DNA of 64,000 nt from Triatoma infestans. Lineage: Eukaryota; Arthropoda; Insecta; Hemiptera; Reduviidae. Below are positions 1-11,500 of the stretch, piece after piece. The notes under the pieces are model-generated. The model searched no databases and had not been told where the DNA came from. It worked only from the letters and a program-made list of their open reading frames with translations. Position 1 is the stretch's first letter; every line of letters begins with the position of its first letter. A program made the position numbers and the translations under genes. The stretch covers positions 1 to 64,000 of the forward strand of contig JAAEAF010005032.1 in NCBI GenBank assembly GCA_011037195.1, written 5' to 3'.

Positions 1-878
1 TACACCTGAACATCAAATTCTTATGTTTCCGATGCATCATAAAAGATTCCGGCAGTATTAATTGAATTAATAATTGTACACTTTAAGAGAGATCTGTATT
101 GGAATTGTTTATACTGATTAAGGATTTTTTTAAATTATGTGGCTGCTTCACAAGAGACTAAACTAGGAAGGGAGGAATGAATTATTCATTTTTCGACTAA
201 ATAAAAGTATTATTGGGTTGTTATGAATAAGGTGATATGAAAATGAATTCAGAATTGATTAAAGTACACAAAGTGCCACTTGGCAGGCGGAGCTCGTTGT
301 AATAAAAGATTTCTCGTACAATAATTTTTTTTTTCTATGTGCGAACATCCGAAAATATTATCTTAAAACCTTAGATAGAAATGAAAGGAATAATCATTAA
401 TTTAACGAAATAATTTTATTAAAGAAAACATTTTCATTTTTAAATCACTGATTTGAATTTACAAAAATAATGATGTGTTTCTTCAGTAAACGAAATCAAA
501 CTAATTTTGATGAAGTATTTTGACTCGTTCACCGATTTTTTCAAGCAAAATTATGACAAAATAAAATAGTTGCTATAAATAAATACATGAAATATTTATC
601 TGATTTTCTTTTATTAAGAAATTAAATATTAATCTTATCAGTGTCAAGGAAAATTCATGGATTTATAGATTAGATATGTAGAAAAGAATATTTAGTATAA
701 AGAAGATAGTTGAAAAACAGATCTTCAAAACATCTGGTCTCTGTTAAATGCGTGAGCCTTGCAAAATAGAAATTAGTAATTTTAAAGGTATAATATCACA
801 AACTGAATATTGCATAATTTATTTTTAATCTACAATAGGATTCTTAATAGCCCGAATTTTTACGGAATTACTAGCCTG
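1..878. other. AT-rich stretch without a recognised gene
   Basis: No ORF of note, splice-linked coding stretch or recognisable repeat is visible. It is flanking sequence to the LTR element that begins at 879. The CCTG at 875-878 is the left copy of that element's target duplication. Confidence 0.5.
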
Positions 879-1442
879 TGTAATGTAATGGTGTGGAGTT
901 GAGTTTGTAGTAGTGGTAGTGTGTAGCACGAGCGTTTTAGTGAAAAGGGCTTATAGTTTGTAATTTTAAAAGAGAATGAAGTTTAGTAATAATTGAGAAG
1001 TCGCCACTGTTTTATATAATAAATATAATCTTTCAAATAATAACTACAAGTTAATTGATTATTATAAGCTTATTTAAATATATTGTGAAACTGGCACTGA
1101 TACTAAGAGAGCAATTCCTGAAGTGTCCTGTTTGAAGATTGAGTTTAGACTCTCCACTCTTTACTCTTTTAAAGTTAATATTGGACTCTATTCTTTGGAA
1201 TTGCTCTCTCTCTCGCGGGGGAATTCTCTTAAACAAAAGAGTTACCCTAACGGGATTTAGTGCCTTTGTTTTCTTAATAGCAATGACCAGATTTAATATA
1301 CCTGGTTCTAAAATGCACACTTTTTGAAGGTAAATTCACAGCACTAGAATAATTATAAAATATTAACAAAAATACAATTTTGGATACTATAAAATATTCA
1401 GAAACTTTAAACTATTATTTTTCGATTTGTCCTTCCACTACA
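879..1442 (-). repeat. 3' LTR of the gypsy-like element
   Basis: Shares long blocks with 4715-5240, including a CT-rich run followed by CGCGGGGGAATT and the terminal CCTTCCACTACA. The GGGGGG purine tract lies just inside it on the minus strand, which marks it as the downstream LTR. Confidence 0.88.
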
Positions 1443-2922
1443 TTATCCCCCCTCCTGGAGAAATTTTTCGGCACGAAAAATTTGGGAGATAATCTGGAGT
1501 TGTAGAGGCTTGGAAGTTATCGAGAGGCGTGTGTGTAACGTCTGCAAGGTTGCCGTGTGTTGTAGGGTGCAGTCATCTTCTTCTGCGGCTAACGCTGCTT
1601 GAAGGTGTGAGCGTTGCGTCGTGTTTGAATGTATTCTCAAGCGAACGCTGCGTGAGTGGGTGAACGTTGCTGTGGTGGTAGGCTGATAGGTGAACAGCGA
1701 ACACTGCTTGGCGAGTGAGAGTATTGCGGATGAAGAAGTGACTGGCAATGGGTAGACAAGTCGGTACTGTAGGTGTGTATGTAGTTTCTTGAATTAACTC
1801 TATATGGACAAAAAAAAAACTCTTAAGTATTTCAAAAATAATTAACAAATAATAAATACACAAAATACGCAAATAAAAAAAATATATATATTTAATAAGC
1901 GTGCAGGGATGCGCAAGGATGTGAGGATGATCGCAAGGGGTATGAGAAGATGAAGATCTTTTCCTTTTGTAGAAATCTTGTGTTTCTGAAAATAATCATA
2001 CAGAGTTATACATAAATTTATATGATAAAATAACGTGCAATATTGACTAATCATGCAATTAAATTTATGCGCATGCAATAACATTCATTCTCATGCAATC
2101 GTGCAGACGACGAATATTCTTGGATCTGTAAAAGAGAGGTTAAACAAATTTAAATTTCAACAAATATTAGCGTAAAAATTATTAAAGCTAAGAGGTAAAG
2201 ATGAAATATCTAGCTTGAGGGGTGTGTGCAAGTATTTCGGTCGTTTCTGTAGCTATGAGTTCTTTCAACTGTTTTGCGTTTTCTAGATGAGTTGAATATA
2301 ACCTTGAACAATACAAGAAAACAATTAAGTATTATAAAAATATAACATTAAAATACAAATGACAGACAAGCACAAGAATAATACAAATTATTTAATTTCC
2401 TTTTAAGGCGAACTGAAAAAAATATTAATTAATTAGGTAAATACAATATATAAAAAAAAATATTAATATCATCTCATCAAAAGTAACTACGAATTCACTT
2501 GGTGATCTTGATTTCTGCAAAATAAAATAAATTACAATTATTATTTAAATATACAATGCAATAATTACAAATATTAAAGCCAGAATAATTTTATGACTCG
2601 AAGTACGATAGTTTTCAGTGCTGAAACAAAAATAATATGTCATTATTGCAACAACTTAATTAGATATAAACCTGATACATTTATTGTTACATATAACATT
2701 TACATGTGGTGTAGTATGTAAGTTAAGAAGTGTGATAGATTGAGAATTATTTCAAGAGATTCAATGTATAGTTGTGTATGTATTGTGTGCGCGAGGTGGC
2801 ACAGAAATTTTGTGGCTAGTTACTAGGGATTTTAGTGAACTTAGCGATTAGTACTAAATTGGTGCGTTTGACTACTAGTTGAAAATTGAATGTTGAATTT
2901 AATTGTTAGATACGTGCGCAAA
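1443..2922 (-). other. Internal non-coding remainder of the gypsy-like element
   Basis: Lies between the protease stub and the 3' LTR, where a full gypsy element would carry about 2.5-3 kb of polymerase. Short open frames occur on the minus strand (1443-1748, 1573-1872) but show no retroviral motif. I see no RT catalytic box and no integrase HHCC or DDE pattern. Confidence 0.55.
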
Positions 2923-3195
2923 TTAATGATTGCCCAGTAAGAAAATTTCTACAATTATTGATTGGAAATCACTTTTTAATTGCGAAGGTATAGATTCGCC
3001 AGAAAAATTTGAATTTTTGACATTGTCCGCATGCAAATGAAGGGACGTGATGCCATAATTAGGTATTACTTGGTTAGTCAGAGATTTTAAAATAATGTTG
3101 GAATGCTGAAGGTTCTTATTTCGACAAAAACTGGAATCCACTAGGCTGTGACTAGCTCCAGTGTCTACAAGGGCACGAATAAATTTTTTTGCCAA
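2923..3195 (-). pseudogene. Retropepsin-like protease fragment
   Basis: Begins just upstream of a DTGAS motif, the catalytic aspartate signature of retroviral-type aspartic proteases, followed by SLVD. It is the expected product after gag. The upstream coding frame (-1 relative to gag) is open from the gag end to a run of seven A at 3184-3190 (minus strand). The protease continues in a different frame after that run, so a one-base indel in the homopolymer is likely. The ORF ends about 75 residues after DTGAS without the rest of pol. It is probably inactive. Confidence 0.75.
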
Positions 3196-3261
3196 TTCTT
3201 AAATTTACTAACAAATTATCAGAATTGGTGAAAGCAGGTATGAGAGCCAAGGTCATAACAT

Positions 3262-3301
3262 CAGCCGTTCGTGAGAGCGGCTGTGGGCTTAACCGTTTTT
3301 T
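3262..3301 (-). promoter_or_regulatory. Predicted -1 ribosomal frameshift signal at gag end
   Basis: The heptamer A AAA AAC (minus strand, 3301 down to 3295) sits in the gag frame exactly as the X XXY YYZ rule requires, two codons before the gag stop TAA (3291-3289). Eleven bases later a 6-bp stem, CAGCCG (3283-3278) with CGGCTG (3267-3262), closes a 10-base loop. The -1 frame then stays open until the A7 run before the protease. This is the classic arrangement for making Gag-Pro from Gag; activity is inferred. Confidence 0.72.
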
Positions 3302-4488
3302 GGCTGTATCTGGAAACATGTTCGAGCCGTATGTCCAAATTTAGAACAAAATTGGCAAGTGGGCCTATTTTGGAGGTTATTGCTACCGTTATTATTATTA
3401 TTAAGACTATACTGGGGTCTATCTGAATAAGGGTTAAATCGCGAATTGTTTGAATTAATTCGAGGACTATGATTGTTAGTATAATATTGACTGTTATTAT
3501 TATTATTATTATAGCGATTATTACTATTTGCTCTGTGATTAAAATTTCTAGGAAAATTAAAATTCTTAGGCATTTTGCCAAAGTTAGTGCGAGGTTTTGG
3601 TCTAAATTTGTTGGTGCAGTCCACGTCAAAATGTGGACCGGAACAATGGCGACAAGGTCTGTTCTTTATTACATTATAGACTCTAGTTGGTTTTAATTGT
3701 GGCTTTTGACTTTTATTACGATGTGGGCATTCTCTGTGGAAATGCATTTGTCCACAGTAACGACAAGGAGATGGAGGTGTACGATTAGAATTTTTTGAAG
3801 TTACAGCGAAAACTGTGGGGTTTGTTTCAGAAGCCTGAACTTCTTTTAGGGCATTGGCATAGGAAAGTGCTTCATCTAATTTTTGAGGTAGCTTCGTTCG
3901 TACCTCATTACGAAGCGGTTGAGGAAGTGATTTCAGGAACGCATCAGTGGCCAGTTTATCTAGTATTGTTTGTAAGGCCTCGAGTGGGTTAGCTTGAGCT
4001 TTTAAATGAATGGCGGATTGGATATGTCTAATCCTATCCGCGAATGTTTCAGGAGACTCAGTGGGCAAGGACTGAATATTAGTCATCTGTTGTAAGAGGA
4101 CTAAGGGTGTTTTTTCCTTACGAAATCGGGCTAGAAGTCGCTCAGAAATTAGAGGATACGTTATATTTGTACCCTGGCGTTGTAATTCCGCTTTCTGGGT
4201 GTCGTAAAAGATTTTTGCAGACCCTGAGAGTCTAAGTGCTAATATTTCTAATTTGGCAGCGTCGTCCCAGCCAGAAAGACTAGCACAATGGCTAATTTGG
4301 TCTAGGAAATCGGACACTTTGGCTGAATTTTCGCCATCGAAGGTGGGTAAGCTATTAATTAATTGTAAATTTCTTAAAGAACTAGCTGGTTGATTGCTGG
4401 GGGTGGGAGGATTGGCTAATTGTTGCTGAGCAAGCAAATACTCTACAGCGGCGTCGATTTTCATGTTTTGTCCGTTAATTTTATACAT
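3289..4488 (-). CDS. Gag polyprotein of gypsy-like element
   Basis: An intact 399-aa ORF. Residues about 45-225 form a helical capsid-like region of the retrotransposon gag type (LPTFDGEN near 47-54, then a leucine-rich stretch). Three zinc knuckles follow: two of the unusual spacing C-X2-C-X3-H-X4-C (residues 242-254 and 279-291) and one canonical C-X2-C-X4-H-X4-C (378-391). The linker between the second and third is rich in asparagine, arginine and proline, partly from AAT repeats. The ATG at 4488 is 226 bases inside the 5' LTR end, a normal leader length. The protein should package element RNA in cytoplasmic particles. An intact gag beside a broken pol is notable. Confidence 0.88.
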   Translation of the reverse strand: MYKINGQNMKIDAAVEYLLAQQQLANPPTPSNQPASSLRNLQLINSLPTFDGENSAKVSDFLDQISHCASLSGWDDAAKLEILALRLSGSAKIFYDTQKAELQRQGTNITYPLISERLLARFRKEKTPLVLLQQMTNIQSLPTESPETFADRIRHIQSAIHLKAQANPLEALQTILDKLATDAFLKSLPQPLRNEVRTKLPQKLDEALSYANALKEVQASETNPTVFAVTSKNSNRTPPSPCRYCGQMHFHRECPHRNKSQKPQLKPTRVYNVIKNRPCRHCSGPHFDVDCTNKFRPKPRTNFGKMPKNFNFPRNFNHRANSNNRYNNNNNNSQYYTNNHSPRINSNNSRFNPYSDRPQYSLNNNNNGSNNLQNRPTCQFCSKFGHTARTCFQIQPKNG

Positions 4489-4714
4489 TTTGGAAATACA
4501 AATTCACACGGGATAAGGGTGCAAATACAAAAATTGAAAAATGAAATTCAATAAAAATTCAATTATGGGAAATATTTAGATACTCCGTTGAGAAACTAAT
4601 TTAAAGTTAATAAAATTATCTGATGGATAATTAGTTTAATTATTAAATTGGAAATTTTACGTACTTGTAAATTTGTGGATTCTTGTTGAAAATATCCCAA
4701 ACAGCTGGCACCAA

Positions 4715-5240
4715 TGTAATGTATGATGTTTGTAGTAGTTGGTTGTGTCGTGAGCGTTTTTAGCGAAAAGGGCTTGTGTGTTTGTTTGAGATAGAAGTAA
4801 TAAGAATTTAAGAACACACTACTGTTTTATAAATAAATATATTCTGTTAAAATAATAACAACTTATTTGGTTTATAAACTTATTTAATTTATAACTGGCA
4901 CAGATATTTAGAGAGCGATTCCTGAAGTGTCCTGTTTGAAGGTTGATTTTAGACTCCCTTTTTTGAACTGAACTATTTGAAAGCTATGGCAGACTCTATT
5001 CTTTGGAATTGCTCTCTCTCTCTCTCGCGGGGGAATTTTCTTACAAAGGTTTGGCCTAACGGAATTTAGTGTCTTTGTTTTCTTAATAGCAATGACAGAT
5101 TTAATATACCTGGTTCTAAAATACACACTTTCTGAAGGTAAATTCACAGCACTAAAATATTAACAAAAATACAATTTTGGATACTATAAAATATTCAGAA
5201 ACTTTAAACTATTATTTTTCGATTTTGTCCTTCCACTACA
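4715..5240 (-). repeat. 5' LTR of the gypsy-like element
   Basis: Pairs with 879-1442. It lies upstream of gag on the minus strand and abuts the primer-binding site. It ends at 5240, directly followed by the CCTG target duplicate. Confidence 0.88.
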
Positions 5241-5454
5241 CCTGGATTCTAATTTTTCACCTGAAAAATAGGCATTACTTTACTTTTTTTAAATGGATTT
5301 TTATAAAACAAAAAATTAGTGAACACTGAAAATAAAAGAAGTATTGATTCTGTAGAAATAACCTGGGGAAAACAAAATTATGAATGTCAACAAAACATTC
5401 TGAACTCATTGCCAAAAATATTTTTTACATGATAAATTTAAATTTAAATAATTA

Positions 5455-6074
5455 AACCAGACTTGAACGGACTTCCCGCAACAACCGTTTCAGAGTAGTT
5501 GCTAGACTCCTTGACAAGCGCTCCAAACTCACTCTACAGAATAAAAGGCGGCTCTATACTTCACTACTCGCACCCATCTGAATGTACGGACTAAAACTCT
5601 ACGGAACCACAATATGTACCAACTTCAATAGATTGCAAACCCTGCAATCCAAAACACTCCGACGCTTAGTCGATGCTTCTTATTACGTTCCCAACCATAC
5701 TATCCACACAGATCTGAAGATTCCTTTTGTCCACGATATAGCAAACTCCGGTACATGAAATTCCAGCGGACTCCCCTTCATCCCAATCCTCTTGATCAAA
5801 CCTCTCCTCCACCACAAGCCCACGCAATCCTGCAAGGCGATTGAAACGTCGTTGGCACCGCGATCTGCTAGATTTGACGCTGAATAACTTACCATTCATG
5901 ACCTTCACGCCATTGTCTATATCAGTTTACTTACTACATATTTATTTATGTAGTTGTTAGATAGCTTTATTACAAATATACATATGTATAATAATAATAA
6001 ATAGAAGTTCCAATGTACATTGACATTATAACATAAGTAGTTGTAAATATTCAATAAAAGAATTATAAAAAAAA
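5455..6074 (+). pseudogene. Jockey-like LINE fragment, end of reverse transcriptase
   Basis: Plus-strand translation gives the C-terminal part of a jockey-clade reverse transcriptase. A stretch with DKRSKLTLQNKRRLYTSLLAP is followed, after an in-frame TGA, by YGLKLYGT, then LQSKTLRRLVDASYYVPN and a TDLKIPFVHDIA block. Further stops break the frame after about 5755. The copy is 5'-truncated and ends in an A-rich tail after AATAAA (about 6052-6074), which the RptA repeat joins directly. Just upstream, about 5262-5285, is a short match to the tail of the second SINE family (see 41425-41577). Confidence 0.8.
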
Positions 6075-7262
6075 TCTGGTGTAAAACACTTACACAACTT
6101 ACTCTTTCTCCAGTTTCATAACAAATTTTAGAGTTTGTGTACCAAATTGATTAAATTCGTTGGAGTTCGTCGAAAACTGAAGCGTATTTGCGGTTTACAA
6201 ATTTTCTTGAAACTGGGAATTTTGGCCATCTATTTATTTCTAATTAATTTTGTTTGGATGGTAGAATTATATAATCAACTATGATAGTACTTTAGAGAAA
6301 AAAGTAACTCCACCCCTCTCCCCAAACCCCTTAAATGACTTTACCAGGAGAAATGTTTCAAATAAAAGTTGTAACTCTTTATATCTGTAGTTCACATTCG
6401 TAGTTTAAAGAAAATTGTTGAAGCCGTTTTCGAGAAAATACCATAAAACTGAAATATACATTTCAGTAAAAACGCACTTCCGGGCATCCAATTTTCAGCA
6501 ACACCTTTAATTCTAATTAATATTATTTAGATGACAGAATTGTATAATAAACTGAAATGGCACTTTAGAGGAAAACCTAACCCCACCCCTCTCCCAAAAG
6601 TGCCCTTAAATGAATTTTTCCAGAGAAATATTATAAATAAAAGTTGTAGAACTTTGTATGTATTGTTGATATATCAAGTTTGAAGAAAATCATCGGAGCC
6701 ATTTTTGAGAAAATAGCAAGAAAGTAAAAAATACCAGAAAACTGGAAACTACATTTCGGTAAAAAAGCACTTCTGGTCATCCGATTTTTTTAAACTCGGA
6801 ATTTCAACAACACTTTTAATTCTATTTAATATTATTTACATGACAGAATTGTATAATAAATTGAAATAGCACTTTAGAGGAAAAGCTAACCCCACCCTTC
6901 CCCCAAAAGTGCCCTTAAATAAATTTTTCCGAGAAATGTTTCAAATAAAAGTTGTAGCTCTTTGTATGTGTAGTTGATATAACAAGTTTGATGAAAATCG
7001 TCGGAGCCATTTTTTTTAAAAAATCGCAAAAAAGTAATGATACCTTAAGGGAATAGTAAGTTTCAACTTTCTACGGTTTTTCGTTTTTGAGCTATGCTGT
7101 TCACATACTTACATACACACAGACCATTTTCTAAAAACCACTTTTTTGAACTCATGGGACCTCAAATAGGATATTTCCGGTGAAAACTTGAGATCGAAAA
7201 TTTGTCACGATTACAATAGTTCCTCTTACATAGAGTAAGAGAAAATAATTACTAGGAGCGAG
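6075..7262 (-). repeat. RptA copy 1, full-length, hairpin at both ends
   Basis: Reads as the reverse complement of the copy at 58320-59310. One end has hairpin GTGTAA/TTACAC (6079-6084 with 6090-6095), the other CTCTTAC/GTAAGAG (7223-7229 with 7235-7241). Inside are three imperfect tandem units of about 270-310 bases, each carrying a CTTTAGAGGAAAA-like core, a C-rich block (CCCCACCCCTCTCCC) and GCCCTTAAATGAATTTT-like words (starting near 6258, 6529 and 6838). No coding potential is evident. Confidence 0.75.
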
Positions 7263-8501
7263 AAAGAGTAATAGAAAATATATTCTAATAAAACAAAATT
7301 CATTATTAATAAATCCAAAGAGAAAAATTTATGAAAACAGCGCATTAAATTATAAGAGATATTTTATTGAGAACAATGATATTTGGAAATTAACATGTTT
7401 CGGTAATAAAAATTAATTTATGTAATTGTTTAGTAATTACTAATAAATTAGTAATTGTCTAAAGACAGAGAACTGATGCTGTAAATGCTTATTTTAATGG
7501 AATTCCATGGGGAAAAAAAATGATAATTTTTCTGTAGCAAAATATAGTTTTTATAGGAAATATATATAGAAATAAAATCAATCAAATAAATGTAAATATG
7601 TTTCAGAAAAGATATTCATTGATTTCTTTTTTTTTCGGTTCCAATACAAAGTGTGTTCTGTCAATAGTAGTCTATAAGATTACAATGACGTATATGGTAC
7701 CACACGCCACCAGTGATGGTCTTGCGTGATTTTGGTGCCAGGTTGGTTATGAAATGATTTTTGGAGCGACACGTTCCTGTTATTTAATTACGTTACTAAT
7801 AATGGCCAGTGAATGCCACCAGTCAATAACAAGTCTAACTATGGCGATCACAATAAGTGTTGTGGTCATTTCCACTTTAGCCTTTTCTTCATAAACCTGA
7901 GTTGATAATAACTTGCAAATGAAAAGGTTGTGTAAGCAATAATTTTGTTTTTTGCTTAATCTAAAGCCGACTTGCTTTACATCCTTTCAAAGTTTGTAAC
8001 TTTATATAATGAATAGTTTGTAACATGCAAAAGGAGATGACAGAAGTAATCCGAGGTGTAAGAGATTGAAAAATTTGAATATTCCTCGTCTGAGATTTAA
8101 CTGCTTCTCGGAGCAGAAGTCCATACATTCAAAACAGTTTACTAGAGTGTGTCTTTAATTTTTATTATCAACAAACATTAACAACTACAATTCTAATAGA
8201 CTGTTGAACAAGAAAAGTCACCAAAGTAGTATAAACAAAATACTATAAGGTGGTAAACCAAATAATTAACAAATACTGGTACTTATAATGCTTCAGATAT
8301 TAATGGTTGATCACAAAACAAATTATACAATTTATTGTGAATTTCTTTTTAGTTTATCTAGCCATTTTATTTCACACTGCAAGCAATAATATTCAAAACT
8401 ATGATCAAATAGAAATATATTGGTGGGGGAGTTCAAAAATTGTGTCCTTGCTGTCATATGCATAAGTAACACGATTATCATTCGTTCTATATCTTACCGA
8501 A
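7263..8501. other. Intergenic region upstream of the carboxylesterase
   Basis: AT-rich and without a coding stretch. It should hold the esterase promoter and 5' UTR, but I cannot assign a TATA box or a transcription start with confidence. A more GC-balanced patch at about 7680-7900 has no recognised identity. Confidence 0.4.
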
Positions 8502-11500
8502 ATGACCTGGTTGCTCTTCTTGTTGCTAGACGTTTCCGCTGCTTTTATATTAGAAACCAAATATGGTAGTATCCAAGGGTATTCTTTGAGAACTAGAAAT
8601 AACCGTGAAGTGTTTTTATTTGCTGGCATTCCTTATGCCACTCCACCTTTGGGTATACTTAGATTTATGGTGAGTACCTATTCTATTAAATCCTAATTTA
8701 ATTTAATAAAAACACTTGTATTTCTCTTCTCTTTTACTTTTGAATACAATACTGTTCTTTCTTGAATTCACTGTTCTTTCAATATTTATTTAGGATCCCG
8801 TACCACCAAAGCCATGGAATGGTATAATAGACGCAAAAGTTAGTAAAGTATGTATGCAGTATATTCATCCATATTTTACAGAAGTTCTTATGGGAGGTGA
8901 AGACTGTCTATATTTAACGGTTTATACGCCAAAGGTAATGCAGATAATCACTAGAAACTATTAACACTATAAGAAATGTAAAAGTTCTTGATATATTTCT
9001 AGAAAGCATAAAAAGTGTCCAAAACTAAACTTGAGAAACTAACTGTTACGAATTTGCAACCTTGTCCTGAATATCCGTAATGCTGGACAATATCTGAAAT
9101 TCTGTCCATCTAGTAAGCTCCCTTTTTGTTATTTCTGATCGGTTCCGGTTCTTTATTCATCGTCTCGTGTGGTTTAGCTATACTGTACAGAAATGTTGAC
9201 TTCCACTTTATGACATTCTACCCCAGCGATTGTGCAAGTTTGTGACGGAAACTTTGATCAGTGAAAATGAGCATTTCTGCTCTATCTACCTAAAGCTATC
9301 ATAATTCTATCATGATTAAAGATATGAAGCTTAGATTGCAGAAATAAGTAGCAAGCTAAGACGTATATGACTTAGGCTTTTCATTATTTAATTTAAAATT
9401 TCTCAAAATTGTTTACAACTTTCAAAATATGCAAAAATTTTATATAGTTTAGGAACAATTTTTTATTTCTGATTCATTGAATTTTGTATTATTAATAACA
9501 AACAATACTGTTGTTATTTATAAATTATAGTAGTAATTCATAATAATACGAACTATTATCAAATGTATTTAAACACTGTATGCATTATAGTTGAATGCAA
9601 CAACGTTATATCCTGTGATTATTTATTTCCATGGTGGAGCATTTTTGACCGGAGCTGGCCAATTAGATCATGGAGCACAATACATCATGGATCATGATGT
9701 TGTCCTAGTACAAGTGGAATATAGAATTGGCGCACTGGGTACGTTAGAGAATAAAAATATTGATGAAATTAATGAACTTGTTTATTTATATCTAATAAAG
9801 TTTTTCAGTTTCCTCCAAATAAAAATAGTATTTCTAAAATTCTTCCACGGTTTATTATTAAAACAGGATTTCTAACAATGGAGGACAATGTTTTATCTGG
9901 AAATATGGGCTTAAAAGATCAACTAATGGCATTAAAATGGGTGCAAAATAATATTAAAACATTCAATGGAGATCCGCACAAAGTTACACTGATGGGTGAT
10001 AGTGCTGGAGCAGCTAGTACACATTTTCATATGATATCACCACTGAGTAAAGGTTCAATAAATTTTGTACTATTAGCAGATAACATCTATCAATAACAAA
10101 AATAAATGAAAGTATTTATTTTTAATTTTAGGTTTGTTTCGTGGAGTAATAAGTGAATCCGGTTCATCTTTAAGTCCATGGGCGCTTACAGTACCTGGTG
10201 TGGCAAGGCGCATAGCTATCAAAACTGCAATTTCGCTGAAATGTCCAATTGAAAATGTTTATAAAATGCTACACTGCCTACAAAGCAAAGAAGCTAGCAG
10301 AATTGTTGCAGTATTCCAACGTGATGTTAGTTGAAATTTTTATATTATGTAAAATTTTCATGATTTTGAAATTTCAATTCGATTAGAATTTTTCTAAGTT
10401 TACACAAAAAGATCATTAAATTAAATTATAAGTAAACATATATTTTATAATTTTAGATTTACTATTTCTTGATTTTTGATGCTAATCATACTTCTATTGC
10501 TAATTCTTTTTACTAATATTTGTCAGGATGACAATTGATTCTCTGGGCTCTAGAACATAAATCAAGAAAATCTTGTGTTCCTACAGGTGTATTATTTAAA
10601 CAGCTTTCCTCATTGGCAAAATTCCATCTTAAAAATTCATTTTAACAAACTTGGTTGTTACTTTTATTTGAATTTATTTATCTATTAATATTAAGATATA
10701 TTTTAAAGGATTTTCCAGTGAGATATGACAATCCATTGTTTACATTCTTACCAATTATTGACAGTAATTCTTCTACACCATTTCTACCAAAAAATCCATA
10801 TCTAATGAAAAGTGAGCCAGTACCTTGGCTGACAGGGTGCAACACTCTCGATGGCTTTTTAGTGAGCGGATGTAGGTTATCCATTAGAATTTTATCAACA
10901 AAGCTAAACAATAAAAAAGATATTATTCATTCATTTTTATAATTTTATTGTTTCTTATCTCTTTTCCAGTTTTTGTAGCGACATATCCATTCATCAATCT
11001 TTATAGGATAATAGACGAAGCGTTTGATCAGTTAATGCCAAAATTTTTGTTTTATGGTACATATGAAAATACAACAACAATTTCAAACAAAATTAGAAAT
11101 TTTTACTTTGGAAATAAACAAATCACAAATTTCTCTTTGAAAAATATAACAAATGTAAGTTTTTTGTTTGTTTATCTTTAACTTTCTTTGCTCTTCTACT
11201 TCTAAAAGAGTGCTAATGTAAATATAAGCTTATCATAATTACTTATTCATTTTAAATTTGAAATTTACTTACATTCAGTATGGAATCACAATGGTTTTAA
11301 GATGATATACTTCTGAATGAAAAACTCCCAATTTGTAGGTAGTTAGTGCACTTAATATCTTTGCGGCACATAAAACCAGTCAGATGACTTCTAATAATAT
11401 TGATGATACGAATCTGAAATTATAAGCATACGGCCCTAATTTAATGATAAATTATAAGTATTCCTTTATATTTTCGATGTTCTTATAACCAAAATAAAAG

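Larger units (their letters stand above)
879..5240 (-). mobile_element. Ty3/gypsy-like LTR retrotransposon, gag-pro only
   Basis: Two related LTRs (879-1442 and 4715-5240) bound a 3.27-kb internal region read on the minus strand. Both LTRs have TG...CA ends. The host bases CCTG occur directly outside both ends (875-878 and 5241-5244), a 4-bp target duplication. In minus orientation a tRNA primer site starting TGGTGCCAGCTG lies next to the 5' LTR (about 4697-4713). A purine tract with six G (about 1447-1456) precedes the 3' LTR. Gag (3289-4488) and a protease stub (2923-3195) follow in order. No reverse transcriptase, RNase H or integrase motif is visible in 1443-2922, so this copy is non-autonomous or internally deleted. 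The LTRs differ by several indels, so the insertion is not recent. Confidence 0.9.

Noticed and set aside
1443..1872. Overlapping minus-strand frames as an extra gene of the LTR element
   Set aside because: No motif, low complexity from repeated GTGAACG/GCTGC words, and placement between protease stub and LTR fits decayed or non-coding DNA.
6230..7020. CRISPR-like tandem repeats
   Set aside because: Units of about 300 bases without short direct repeats and spacers. They belong to the dispersed RptA family in eukaryotic DNA.
10694..10700. AG at about 10694-10695 as the esterase exon 6 acceptor
   Set aside because: The phase does not match exon 5. AAAG|GAT at 10708/10709 keeps phase 0 and gives a normal family sequence.
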